A stretch of 64,000 nt of DNA. Source: Rhypophila decipiens (lineage: Eukaryota > Ascomycota > Sordariomycetes > Sordariales > Naviculisporaceae). The position numbers and the translations under genes are program-made. Below are positions 54,216-64,000 of this stretch, in pieces. The notes below the pieces were generated by a model. It was not told where the DNA came from. It saw nothing but the letters and a program-made list of their open reading frames with translations, and searched no databases. Each line of letters opens with the position of its first letter. Position 1 is the first letter of the stretch. The DNA lies in NCBI GenBank assembly GCA_033297075.1, contig MU858050.1, forward strand, positions 186,001-250,000, given 5' to 3'.

Positions 54216-56179
54216 TGTGTCTGTGTGCGTGTGCGTGTGCGAGCGTTGTTTTGCACCTGCTGTGCGAGGATGGAGGCAAGAAAGTGTTGTGTTGTCACCT
54301 GCCTATGCAGGTGTTCAACGCTTTCCCACACACCCCAACCAGACCAACTGCCCTGCCTCCTGAATTTCTCTCTCCTTTCTCCCCCTTCGTCCACCAAGGA
54401 TATCGATCCACCGTCAAGGCGGCTTGATGTCAATAGTTGGACGTAATAAGCCCTCGCCTGCCTGCCTGCCGCCGCTGCGTCTGCCAGGTTCAGAAAGATA
54501 GTTGATACAGCAATACCCAAATCTCGTACGTAAATAATGGTCCGTCAGATATCGAAGGAAGGTTTAGTCTGGGTCCCGGGGATGTCGATATCAGCACTGG
54601 TTAATCTCCAACGGTCAAGTTCTGCCGCTGTGGAGAAGATCCAGCCCTGAGATGGAAAGTTGGAAGTTGGAACTGGCACCAAGGTAGCAGGAAGCGCTAA
54701 TTTAGCCTCGCAGTGCTAGTCGGTATTCCGTGCGCGACCCTAAATCTTTATCTCCGCTTGGATCTGAGGGAGGATCGTGAGAATTTTGATGACTCTCTGT
54801 CACCAAAGAAGAGTGAGACAAACCTAATCGGTTATGCAAGGATTTTCAGAAGGCTAAGGTCCGCCCTGGTAGCCTTGCGTAGCGTAGTGTAAATACCAAG
54901 AGGCTGGGCTAAGAACCCTTATTTTCTGGCGTTTGCTTGGTGTTTCTTGGTGCTTGGCGCTTGCAATGTTCGTTCCTTCAAGAGTTTCTTGCGCGTGGTG
55001 GATCAACAGCGATCGGCATTTTGGTTGACGTTGTCGGGCAATGTCAGGGCTGCACAATGCGCTAGCAGCACCACTACAGCGGGCTTGGGAATTAGTGTAT
55101 CCGTAAACACTGTGGAAGGGGGACGAGCGACCCTCGTTCTGAAATTTCGAAGTTCAGGGTCAAATCAAATGTATCTGATTTGTATTTAACGGTTGAAGCC
55201 TGCGTAAAATGGAAGGTGCGATGTTGCCCTCCATGTCACCGTCAGGCATGTCTTTCGTGCCTTCCAGTCAGCCTCCAAAGTCCAAGGCCCGTCCCACTGT
55301 CTGACGTTCCACAAGGGCCGGGCCTGGCACTCTCCACAGCGGTTGATTCCGCGATCAGAGCCCCAGCCCTCCGGACCCCGGACCCCGGGATCCCCCAATC
55401 TAGGCCCAACCAAGTTTACAATATAAAGTCCCAAGAGTTAACAAAATTCAGAGTCTCAAGCTTGGCATTTGTCAGATTATACTATAGTGTACAGTTGTTA
55501 TCTGAGTGTCGAACCATCATGAGGAATTCCTAGTCTACATTTAGTCCTTTCTCTCGCGAATTGTAAACTTATACAGTCTAGCTACCTAGCTGTCTGGTGC
55601 AGGTCGTCCTGGGTTGAGCCCCTCAAGGTTCTTCTTGGCTGACCGTTTGACAGGCCGTGGATGGAGAATACAACACCATGAAACCAGACCAGACAACACA
55701 AATCTCTGGAAATTGAGGAGACAAAGAGCACAGCCCAAAGTCCAAGCTCACCGACGCCATGGCCACGGTGATGAACTTGAATGAGAAATTTCCATATTTT
55801 ATATTCTGTGGTTGAGCTTCTGCAGTGTAACGGCGTTGAATCTGTCGCCTTTCGGACTTCAACACTCTGAACTCAAACATCATACGTAGCTGTTACCCCT
55901 TCATCCGTTGCACTGTGTGTGATTTTCCCTCAAAGGATAAGGTACCTAGCCGATCTTCATAGTAGACTAGATAATAAAACAATAATAATATTGGACATAT
56001 ATGTTATAGACACCTATATGTGCACCACTGCATATGATATACCCCATTTCCTGTTGTAAAACATCGCAACATCTGCCGCCTTTCCCCATCTCAATGTAAA
56101 TCCGGGACAATAAACCTCCGGAATCTTACTACTGTATCCTATCTTACAAGTCCGTCCGTTAGTCTTACAAGCCACTCGC
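54216..56179. other. Spacer of 2 kb between lip2 start and rsm22 stop
   Basis: Both flanking genes are on the minus strand. The left part must contain the lip2 promoter, with a CT-rich leader near 54350. Several frames of 60-125 codons are present but show no known motif. No repeat or RNA gene was seen. Confidence 0.45.
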
Positions 56180-58810
56180 TCAATCCACGTCGTCCTCGTC
56201 CTCTCCCTTCTTGCCCTTTCTCTTGCCCCTTGGCTCCTGCTTCTTGAGGATCTCCTGCAAAGCCTCTTCGCTGTCATCATCTTTATACTCCATCGTATCA
56301 AGCTCTTCAATCAGAGACTTTCGACTAGGCAACCTGCCTCCCTTGGTGCGTCTCTCAACCGGGGCTCTGCCTCCAGGATGACGCTCCTTCGCGCCCACGA
56401 GACCACGGCGCGGATCGGCGTGGAGCTCAACGACCTTGGGCTTCTTTCGACTGCCGGCCAGGGCAGCAGTCTCGCGCGCCCGCACGCCGCCGTCAGTCAG
56501 GTTCGGCGTTAGCTCGCCGTTCTTGGCGCCTTTGCCGAGTCGGATATCGCGGTGAGTACGTGACTTTGCACCGAGAGCCCAGAGGTCGCCCCATTGTGAT
56601 TTGCGGGCGTCGTGGTAGGCTTGTTTTGAGAACGACTTGGGTACGGTCCACCGCTCAATGTTGCCTGTGGGCGTGCAGAGATCGAACGTGACGTGGCCGT
56701 GTCGCTTGAGAGGGGGCAGGACACTGCGAGGCAAGGACAATGGGTGCGGTGCCGGCCCGGCGGTATTCTCGTAACCCTTGAATGCAAGATCCGTAGCCTC
56801 CTTGCCAGTTATATACTTGGGCGAAGAAGCCTCGTCGTTGACAGCCGGGTGAGCGCCTCTTTGGATGGCCACGTAGCTAAAGTCCACATCGTCGTGATTG
56901 CGGTGCGTAGCTCCAAACACCTTTTGTAGGAATGGTGGACGGATGAAGCGCTGTGAGAAGTAGCAAAAGTCCTTGCGGCCGGGACTGAGGCCGGGAACGA
57001 GGTACATGGGGCACTTGTGGTGATTGGTGCACGGAGCGACAATCATTCCCGGTTCGCGCACACGTTGGTTCTCGCTGGGCAGTTCCTCCGGGTGCGGCTG
57101 CGGCACGGGCGGACTGATAAACTCACTGAGAAGCCGGTCCCGCACATCAGCAACAGCCTCAAACCCACGAGGGTGGCCCTTTTCGAGAACTATCAGCACG
57201 CCGCCCTCGGGGTTCAGCATCTCCCAAATATTGTCGAGGAGCGCTTTGCGTCTATAATCCTTCTCGAGAGGCAGCAGCATGTGCGGCATGATGATCACAT
57301 CAAAGACTTTGCGAGGAAGGGGGTCCGCGCTTCCGTCCAGCAACCGATCGGCGTTGGCATGGGAATGCAAGTAATCCGGAAGTCGGGGCAAGAATGTAGT
57401 GTTGTGCAGCATAGTAGACATCCGATGTCGTAGATGGTCGGATCCGACCACCGCAGTCTTCTTTCCAGGTGGCTCGGGCTTGCTCGCTTTGCCTTCTTCC
57501 CGAAGTATGACCCATTCCGCCTGCAATACTTGTTGCCATGCAAGTAAGCCTGCGCCGCCGGCTCCAACGTCCAGCACGCGCGGGCCCTTTCCTTCGTTCC
57601 TGTCTAGCAATCCTCGTATCCAGTCCTGGCCGAGGCGCTTTCGAACCTCGGTCAAGACGCTGAGAACAGATGCATACACCGGGGGAACGACGATAGCGAG
57701 GTAGGTGTCGGCTTCGATCTCTGACATCTTGTGTTGAGTGGCCCGTAGCCCTATAGCCTTTTGTGCGACCGCCCGCTTTACCACGGGCGTGAAAGGTGAG
57801 TGCGGGAGCCCACGGCCACCAAAAGCCTGCTCTGCTGCACTCAAGATATGTGAGTGGTCGGTTCTTTTCAACATCTCGGTGATGGGCTCAACGAGTTCCT
57901 GTTTGGGCAAGTATACTGTACTTGGCTTGGGTCCGAATTTTCCCAGTATGGTGTTGGGATGCTGTCGAGGCTCGCTCGGTTCCCAGTTCTCTTGCACAGC
58001 TGCATCCGCTGCATCTTCTTCCTCGATGAACTCTTCCTCTTCCTCTTCGACAATTTCGCGCTCTTCGGCCGCATTGTCCACATCATCCTCGAGCGGCTGC
58101 CGACTGGCAGCCTCAAAATCTCGTTGCAACTTGACAAGAGCGTCGTATTCACGCTGGTTGTTGGCCCTGATGTTAAGGTACTCAATCTGGGCCTCGCTGA
58201 GCGGCACTAGAGTATCCAACGCCTCAGGCTCAACCTGAATAGTTATCTTCTCTTCTGTTCCGTCCGGACTGGGTTCAATGGTATATTCCACCTCCTCAAA
58301 ATGGCCGTCTTCGGTAGGTCTCAGCAGCACGGTGGCCGGCTGCTCTTGCTTTGTAATCCCAACATCCTCGGGCCTGGTCTCACGCAATGGCGGGCCATAA
58401 AGACGTTCGTAGATCTTGTATTCCTCCTCTGACAGGTAGCACTCTGGAAGCGTGCTGCCAAAGGTCTGTCGAGCTTGGCGCACAATCGTCTCGGCATCTA
58501 GGACCTCCTCCTCGAGTTCTTTCGACTCTTCTTCTGGCTCAATTGGAGCTACATCTTCTGTAGGTGGGGGCTTAGGTGGCGTATGGTCTTGGAAAAGCTG
58601 TCTGGAGGAAGAAAACGGTCTGACTGAGTTCGGCTGTGGACGCCGGGAGGGGAAAGCAGCTTTCGTCCTTGTCGACGCGGGTCGCGAAGTCCCGTTAAGA
58701 AAAGCTCGAGATGCCGCGCCATTCCGCGGTTGCAGGAACACATCGTAAAATCCCAGAAGCTGCGCCCTGCACCCAGGGCAGCTATTCTGAAATTTCCTGG
58801 CCGATATCAT
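56180..58810 (-). CDS. rsm22: Mitochondrial small-ribosomal-subunit assembly methyltransferase-like protein Rsm22 (METTL17 family)
   Basis: Single-exon gene for 876 residues using the ATG complement at 58808-58810. An in-frame ATG 47 codons upstream exists, but the sequence from MISARKFQNSCPGCRAQL looks like the normal mitochondrial presequence. The family aids maturation of the mitochondrial small ribosomal subunit. The methyltransferase core carries VLDVGAGGAGLLAWQ (SAM-type glycine loop) and FDVIIMPHMLLPL. A cysteine cluster PCTNHHKCPMYLVPG...DFCYFSQRF matches the metal or iron-sulfur-binding part of the family. Long acidic segments (EEEEEFIEEEDAADAA) and a Lys/Arg/Glu-rich tail (KKQEPRGKRKGKKGEDEDD) flank the core. 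It is longer than yeast Rsm22, as expected from those insertions. Confidence 0.9.
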   Translation of the reverse strand: MISARKFQNSCPGCRAQLLGFYDVFLQPRNGAASRAFLNGTSRPASTRTKAAFPSRRPQPNSVRPFSSSRQLFQDHTPPKPPPTEDVAPIEPEEESKELEEEVLDAETIVRQARQTFGSTLPECYLSEEEYKIYERLYGPPLRETRPEDVGITKQEQPATVLLRPTEDGHFEEVEYTIEPSPDGTEEKITIQVEPEALDTLVPLSEAQIEYLNIRANNQREYDALVKLQRDFEAASRQPLEDDVDNAAEEREIVEEEEEEFIEEEDAADAAVQENWEPSEPRQHPNTILGKFGPKPSTVYLPKQELVEPITEMLKRTDHSHILSAAEQAFGGRGLPHSPFTPVVKRAVAQKAIGLRATQHKMSEIEADTYLAIVVPPVYASVLSVLTEVRKRLGQDWIRGLLDRNEGKGPRVLDVGAGGAGLLAWQQVLQAEWVILREEGKASKPEPPGKKTAVVGSDHLRHRMSTMLHNTTFLPRLPDYLHSHANADRLLDGSADPLPRKVFDVIIMPHMLLPLEKDYRRKALLDNIWEMLNPEGGVLIVLEKGHPRGFEAVADVRDRLLSEFISPPVPQPHPEELPSENQRVREPGMIVAPCTNHHKCPMYLVPGLSPGRKDFCYFSQRFIRPPFLQKVFGATHRNHDDVDFSYVAIQRGAHPAVNDEASSPKYITGKEATDLAFKGYENTAGPAPHPLSLPRSVLPPLKRHGHVTFDLCTPTGNIERWTVPKSFSKQAYHDARKSQWGDLWALGAKSRTHRDIRLGKGAKNGELTPNLTDGGVRARETAALAGSRKKPKVVELHADPRRGLVGAKERHPGGRAPVERRTKGGRLPSRKSLIEELDTMEYKDDDSEEALQEILKKQEPRGKRKGKKGEDEDDVD

Positions 58811-59151
58811 TATTTTCGGAGGTTTGGCTCGGGAAATTTTGTTCGGGGGGGAGCTTCGGCGCCTCAGAGCTGCGAAGAGAATTTGGTGCTTTGCGATGCC
58901 CGTGCAACAGCGATTGGCCCCACACGTGACACCACCCTGCAGCATCAACAACTGACCCCTATTCTATTGAGAAAGAGATCGATGTCATTTTGTCAAAAGG
59001 AGAAAAGAAATGTGCTTGTCATTGAATAAAGATATATGTTGCCTACTAGCTTACAAACAAATAGATATCAAGAAAAGAGATGACCACAGAACCAAATATC
59101 GTCATGTACGCCCAAAACTCCCGCTCCCATGATCCCAGCAATTCCACGTCA
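58811..59151. other. Spacer between rsm22 start and thioredoxin stop
   Basis: Both flanking genes are on the minus strand; the rsm22 promoter and the thioredoxin 3' end must overlap this 341-bp spacer. Nothing else was recognised. Confidence 0.45.
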
Positions 59152-59930
59152 TCACTCGTTCAAGTCAGATAACGTCCTGAACGCAGGACGGGCTGCATTT
59201 TTCTGAGCAGCCGAGCCAGCTCCACCAACAGTCCTTCCACCACCAGAGCTTGTCGATGGGGGTGCGTTATTCTTGTTAAACTGCGAGCTCTGAGCTGCGA
59301 TGTAAGGGTCGAGCTGTTGTCTGATTAGCAAACGCTAGTGGGACCCGCCACTGGCAGGACCAGACTTACCGAGAACAGAGAGACGACATAGAGACCAAAG
59401 AATGAAATGATCACGTTGATGAAGTTGTTAAGATCCCACCGCAGCGGTTGCGAAAGTGTATTGGCCCTCGCTCCGCCAACACCACTTCCACCAAGTCTGT
59501 GGCCACCGGACCCAAATGATTGACCACCGACTGGACCAGCCAACTTGACTGCCTTTTCGACCGAGGAGGTGAGGGCGGGCGGATTGGCGCCTTGAATGGT
59601 GTCGATAACGGAACCGTTGCGGAGGATTAGGAATGTCGGCATCGCCCGAACGCCATACTGCTGCGCAACTTCTTGCTGGGAATCGACATCGACCTTGCAG
59701 AAGCTTATCTTTTTCGGCTTGGAATACTTGGTCGACAGCGATTCAAATGTGGGCGCAATCATCTTGCAGGGACCGCACCAGTCGGCGTAGACTATGGAGC
59801 GCATTTGTCAGCCTCCGGTTTGCCCAGGACATTGAAGGAACAAGTACGTACAGTCGACAACAACAATGCTCGAAGAGCTGAGTGTCTGGCGCCATTGCGT
59901 CGTCGAGTTGATCTTGATTGTTGCGCTCAT
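59152..59930 (-). CDS. Membrane-anchored thioredoxin
   Basis: Three exons (59930-59852, 59791-59370, 59313-59152) encode 220 residues. The thioredoxin fold occupies about 1-112, with the active-site WCGPC at 31-35, the conserved buried Asp26 and cis-Pro78 in RAMPTF; it should reduce protein disulfides. A Gly-rich linker (GGQSFGSGGHRLGGSGVGG) leads to a single hydrophobic helix FINVIISFFGLYVVSLFS (about 150-167). A Ser/Gly/Asn-rich tail ends LSDLNE. The domain would face the cytosol if the helix inserts as an internal or tail anchor; the 52-residue segment after the helix is long for a classical tail anchor. The second intron cuts right after the helix (SLFS|LDPY). It shares a 378-bp divergent promoter with the SPOUT gene. 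Confidence 0.9.
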
Positions 59931-60308
59931 TTTGGCTGGATCTCGTCGCGATGTGAGACGTTGAGTATGGTCTTTGATCGATGATGATGTTGGTGATCTG
60001 GCCAAACTGGAATTAATGGCCGACAGCAGCAACAACAGACGGGAGCGATAAGATAAGCCGCTCCTGCCCCACTATGAGCTAATGCATGGCGCGCCAAAAG
60101 GGTTCTCAGGAACAGGTGGAACGGGTGGAACGGGTGGAACAGGGTTAGGGTTGTGGGTAGAAAGAAAAAAAATCCCAAACTGAAGTATGGTGGGGCCAAA
60201 ATCTTTCAACATCGTCTTCTTGAAGATTTACAAAATATTCGGGTTGTAAATCCAGGTCTGAAAGCACACCTTCTTGTCTCAAACCTGTTAAACAAAACCA
60301 GCCCAACA
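59931..60308. promoter_or_regulatory. Divergent promoter of thioredoxin and SPOUT genes with telomere-like motif
   Basis: The two starts are 378 bp apart. At 60115-60141 three near-identical 9-nt units (GGTGGAACG, GGTGGAACG, GGTGGAACA) run directly into GGGTTAGGGTT at 60142-60152, which equals nearly two telomeric TTAGGG units. Teloboxes of this type are known in promoters of ribosome-related genes in other eukaryotes; their use here is inference. Confidence 0.6.
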
Positions 60309-61603
60309 ATGGCTCATCCACATGATAATCAATTCAAAGTAAGTTTGAGCTCAGAGCCAAGTTCTCCATACCTCTTTTACTCTGGAAAATGAAGAGTTGG
60401 CGGGAGCAACAGTGGGAAAATCGATTTGCCCAGAAAAGAAATATGAAACTTGAGCTAACTAAAGTTATAGAGGCGGAGACTGGACGGCGACAATGGTGGT
60501 CAGTTTGATGCCTCAAATGGCCCATACATACGGTTCAAGCCAACCACGCCGAGAGAGTGGACTGTCTCAGTCGCACTGCCTACCAGTGTGATCGCAGAGT
60601 AATTGCAACCGCCCTCAGTTTGTTTGCTTGACTTGAGGAGAAGCAACAGGAGCCTAACCTTATTCTGCAGCTGCGCGACACGAGAACAAAGGACAACATA
60701 TGCCGGACGAATCGCAAGGGCTTGTGCTGTCTTTTCAGTTGATGAGATAGTAATCTACGACGACAGCCCTCCCGCCCAGCGGCCTGCCAGCGTCGACCAC
60801 CACGACTACACCGGAGACACAGATGCTGCTCACTTTTTGGAGCACCTGATCACCTACCTAGAGGCTCCTCCCTTCATGCGGAAAACCCTCTTCCCACTTC
60901 ATCCTAATCTCAGGTCTCAAGGCCTGCTTCCCAACATGGACATGCCTCATCATCCTCATAAGGATGAGTGGATGCCTTACCGCGAGGGTCTGACACTAGA
61001 CACCCCACCTAGAGGAGGAAAGGGGTAAGTCTTAAGATCTTAAATGACCCAACTGTTGATCGACCAGCTTAGCTAATACTTGCCAGAACTGTGGTCGATA
61101 TTGGCATGCCCAGCACAGTCACTATCAATGACACTATCCCTCCAAAGACTCGTCTGACCCTCAAGATGCCCCTTGATAAGAGCGGCGTTGCAGAGCCCGT
61201 ACATCCCGCGGCTCCTAGGACAGATGCCGGTTACTTTTGGGGCTTTACAGTGAGAAAAGCGTCGACATTGTCCAACGTATTCACCCAGAGCCCTTACGAA
61301 GACGGATACGACCTGAGCATCGGCACCTCTGAGCGTGGCCGACCGGTAAGTGAGATCTTCCCTGGTCACAAGGAGGCCGACTTCAAGCACTGCTTGATCG
61401 CCTTTGGTGGGCCACGGGGACTGGAGTATGCCGCCATGAACGACCCAGAGCTGGGTGAGCTTGGAATCCAAGGTCCGCGGACCAGAGAGCTGTTTGACAA
61501 CTGGGTGAACGTATTGCCGGGCCAAGGAAGCAGAAACATACGGACAGATGAGGCCATGCTGATAGGCTTGATGAGCTTGCGGCACCTCTGGGATAGCAGC
61601 TGA
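60309..61603 (+). CDS. Putative SPOUT-fold RNA methyltransferase (C9orf114/SPOUT1 family)
   Basis: Four exons (60309-60338, 60471-60598, 60671-61024, 61087-61603) give 342 residues. The family, Methyltrn_RNA_3, has a knotted SPOUT fold and includes two uncharacterised yeast proteins and human SPOUT1. Motifs: WTVSVALPTSVIA (N-terminal strand), QRTTYAGRIARACAVFSVDEIVIYDD, FLEHLITYLEAPPFMRKTLFPLHPNLRSQGLLPNMDMPHH, then a strand/insert domain, YFWGFTVRKAS, GYDLSIGTSERGRP and the C-terminal knot LIAFGGPRGLE...WVNVLPGQGSRNIRTDEAMLIGL. The RNA substrate is not settled by sequence. The acceptor before exon 3 (CTGCAG) is slightly uncertain, because the junction residues IADCATREQ are the least conserved; other boundaries restore frame and motifs. 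Confidence 0.87.
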
Positions 61604-64000
61604 GCCTGACTGTAATTTTCGATCGATCTGGAGCTTCTTGTTTACGCGGACGAAATCCGAGATGATACCAAACTTAGATACCTTATTCCATACGTCCAGT
61701 CACACCTTTCGGCAAGGTTCCAGCGCTAGGTGCTTTTGCCTGCCGTGATCCTCGATCAATATCTGCTCTCATATTGGCCCACGTCCGCGTCCATCTTTCC
61801 AGTCACTCATCTCACACCGCTCTGATTCCATTCCACCTTTCCCGAGGTATTATCACCATGATATCACGCCCCCCGCAGGAAATGAAACCGATCAGCCGAG
61901 CCACCGAAGCTATCCGGTGTAGTGTTTTATGCATCATCGCTCGCCAAGGATCGGACTTTCGGTGTCTGAAATTGCGAGAGAGCCACCATTAAACGTTTGC
62001 CTTGCTGATATTACTGTCATCGGTCCACGGATAGCCATGCCCTCTATATAAGGCGCCACAGATATATGCAAATTCTGTTTGCCTAAGTCCTTTCTCCTTA
62101 TTCGTTGCAAGAGCGAGACACACATTCCAATACAGACCTAATCGCTTGGGTGTATCCTTACGAGGACGACACGTACCGCTATGTACAAGGTGATTGAGAA
62201 GAGTTCGCGATACATGCCTCCTAGGATTGCTCTTCAGGAACCACCAGATAAGGCATTTATTCTACCCAGTCAAGGCATTTATTCCAGCCAGTCAAGGACG
62301 GATTATCGTACAACTGCATAAAAGCCTCGAGTTCCAGATCATCGTGGCTCACCACGATATAACTTCGTCTGTGTACATGAACAATGTCGCGCGATTTCGC
62401 CAAGGGACCGCAGGCGCGGATGACCTCCTCGGTGGTCTCGGCCTCCAAAGCGGTCTCGAGACAGAGCGCAACACTGAGGCTCATGCTCCTCTTGGACGTC
62501 CTACACATACCAGACTAGCTTGACACCGTGGAGTCTGATTTCGATACTTGTGTTTGGTTCATAGAAACACACCCTCCTCTTCATTCCATGTGTACTTATA
62601 TTCCTTAGGCTGTAGCACTGATCAATCATGTCCCCGTCTCTAGATCGACACTCCCACTCCATAGTGGCATAGTCGCCTCCTATACCTCCATGTTATAGTG
62701 ACATCGAAGACGACCAACAAGCCTGGCCCCATGTACCCTATGTACTGTACCCCAACCACGTACTATTGCTACGTACTATGCCATGCCGTACATTACCTCC
62801 CGAACATCCCCCCTCTCTCATGTTGTGTCTCCTGTTATGTCTCATTCTTCTCCAGCTTTTTTGCCTCGCCGTCACCCACGCCCTCGCTTTACATTGCATA
62901 GCTTGCCTCGCTCGCTTAGCAGCTTGGGTCTGGAGGAAAATGACACCCACCCATCTAACTCACTGACCTGACCTCTGTCATACTCTCCAGTCATCATTGG
63001 CGTGCTTTATACCGCTCCATACATACATACCGTGAGACGATGTATGTGGGCTGAAAAGATGTGAGTAGCATCACAACATCCATCCATACCTTTCTTTGCC
63101 TTGCCACTTGTTGTTACATACTCGCATGAGAAAGAAGTTGGGGAAAGGGGGTGGGGGACGGGAGAGGAGCACACACACACTACATGGAGGATGTATGCAA
63201 TAGTGCTGCGAGGACAGGTCACTTGACCTGACGGCTGACATATCACGCCGACTTTTTTACTTGCAAGTGCAGTACTGTAAATATGCTGACCATACAGCAT
63301 TCACTGAAATGATCATCTAAAGCAAGTTCCCTACAGGAAATGAAAGAGAACTGGTAGGTGTGTATTGCGGCCTGTGTTGCCGTAATATTGTTTAATGTTT
63401 TTACACTGGGAAAGCACGCCAAAATCTGACATACATACATCGTGTATCATGTATTATTCCGTGCAGTTATTCACTAGTACCGCTCGGTATCAGTCGTTAA
63501 CTACCTAGGTTTCTACCTTCGATCCTACCAAAACCTAGGTAGACGGTCGAAGAGAAACACGGGCATATACATGTCCATGTATCGAGGTAATATGAAATGG
63601 TATAGAGTAGTAGTCAGCTATGGTAATATAACGACCCATGGCTTCATGGACCACCAAAAAAGGGTTCAACTTTACATTCCGTAACGACAAATCGTGGTGA
63701 TCCTCACCCTCCAGCTCTGACATACCACTCCAGCTGTGACTGTCACTGAACTCACTGTATCATTCCCGTCGTGGTACAGTACGTGTCACTTTTGGCCGCT
63801 ATATTTCAGTGGTTTAACTTCATATAATAGCTACCTGTAGGTATATCGAATTTAAGGTCTGGAACCGTCAACTCGTTGTCTGTCGTCTGTCTGTTTATAC
63901 CTTCCTTGCTATACCTATGAGATGTAGCCAAGAGGCACACTGTCGCCCGCAGGCAAAGCTGCATCGCTGAAATAGGGGTAATAGGTCAGATTAAGCATTG
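61604..64000. other. 2.4 kb at the right end without a recognised gene
   Basis: Short frames occur on both strands but none shows a family motif. A small cluster of the 22-nt dispersed repeat sits at 62249-62297. The flanking gene to the right is not in the window. Confidence 0.45.
62249..62297 (+). repeat. Two units of the 22-nt repeat family
   Basis: TAAGGCATTTATTCTACCCA and GTCAAGGCATTTATTCCAGC are followed by a third truncated unit CAGTCAAGG. Sequence and orientation match the 19.1-kb array. Confidence 0.82.

Noticed and set aside
1..64000. CRISPR arrays, rRNA, complete transposons, bacterial operon structure
   Set aside because: None was seen; the tandem arrays lack regular unique spacers and the genome is fungal.

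Overview
The window is nuclear DNA of a filamentous ascomycete, most likely a sordariomycete and probably Sordariales. Genes carry short introns of about 50-160 bp with GTAAGT-like donors. Gene density is low, with long intergenic spacers. Products include an ascomycete-type laccase, a tail-anchored FHA protein resembling PRO45/SLMAP of the STRIPAK complex, a fungal F-box protein and a fungal-type sterol C-24 methyltransferase. Genes stand alone on both strands; there are no operons. Species cannot be named from sequence alone.

Layout. 0-12.5 kb is ordinary housekeeping: 5' end of pyruvate dehydrogenase E1 beta (-), erg6 (-), slt11 (+), mzm1 (-), zuotin (+), an Hst2-type sirtuin (-), then a disrupted F-box gene (+). 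13-16 kb is a repeat nest: four tandem arrays, a 153-bp solo LTR with a perfect 5-bp target duplication, a 42-bp inverted repeat, and a short membrane-protein-like relic. 16-26.5 kb holds an omega-class glutathione transferase (-), a DUF899 thioredoxin-fold protein (+), a small zinc-finger protein (-), the PRO45-like gene (-) and mgr2 (+). A laccase (29.4-31.3 kb, +) and a siroheme/uroporphyrinogen-III methyltransferase (33-34.8 kb, +) follow. 34.8-44.5 kb is a 9.7-kb gene desert, then comes an otubain-type deubiquitinase (+). 46.7-53 kb is a second desert. The right end has lip2 (-), rsm22 (-), a membrane-anchored thioredoxin (-) and a SPOUT RNA methyltransferase (+), followed by 2.4 kb without a recognisable gene.

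How genes relate. There is no biosynthetic cluster. Several unlinked genes act in mitochondria: E1 beta of pyruvate dehydrogenase, octanoyltransferase Lip2 (which starts lipoylation of the E2 partner), Mzm1 (complex III assembly), Mgr2 (TIM23 translocase) and Rsm22 (mitoribosome assembly). Three divergent pairs share short intergenic promoters: erg6/slt11, mzm1/zuotin and thioredoxin/SPOUT.

Exon boundaries were inferred by reading splice signals and checking that reading phase and family motifs are restored. No alignments were run. No convincing tRNA, rRNA, CRISPR or complete transposon was found. The most unusual signals are in noncoding DNA: the nested LTR, a 22-nt repeat family at three loci, a recurrent TACGGAGTA 9-mer, a 21-bp palindrome, a C-run cluster and a promoter-proximal telomere-like motif. 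I found no clear new multi-gene system.
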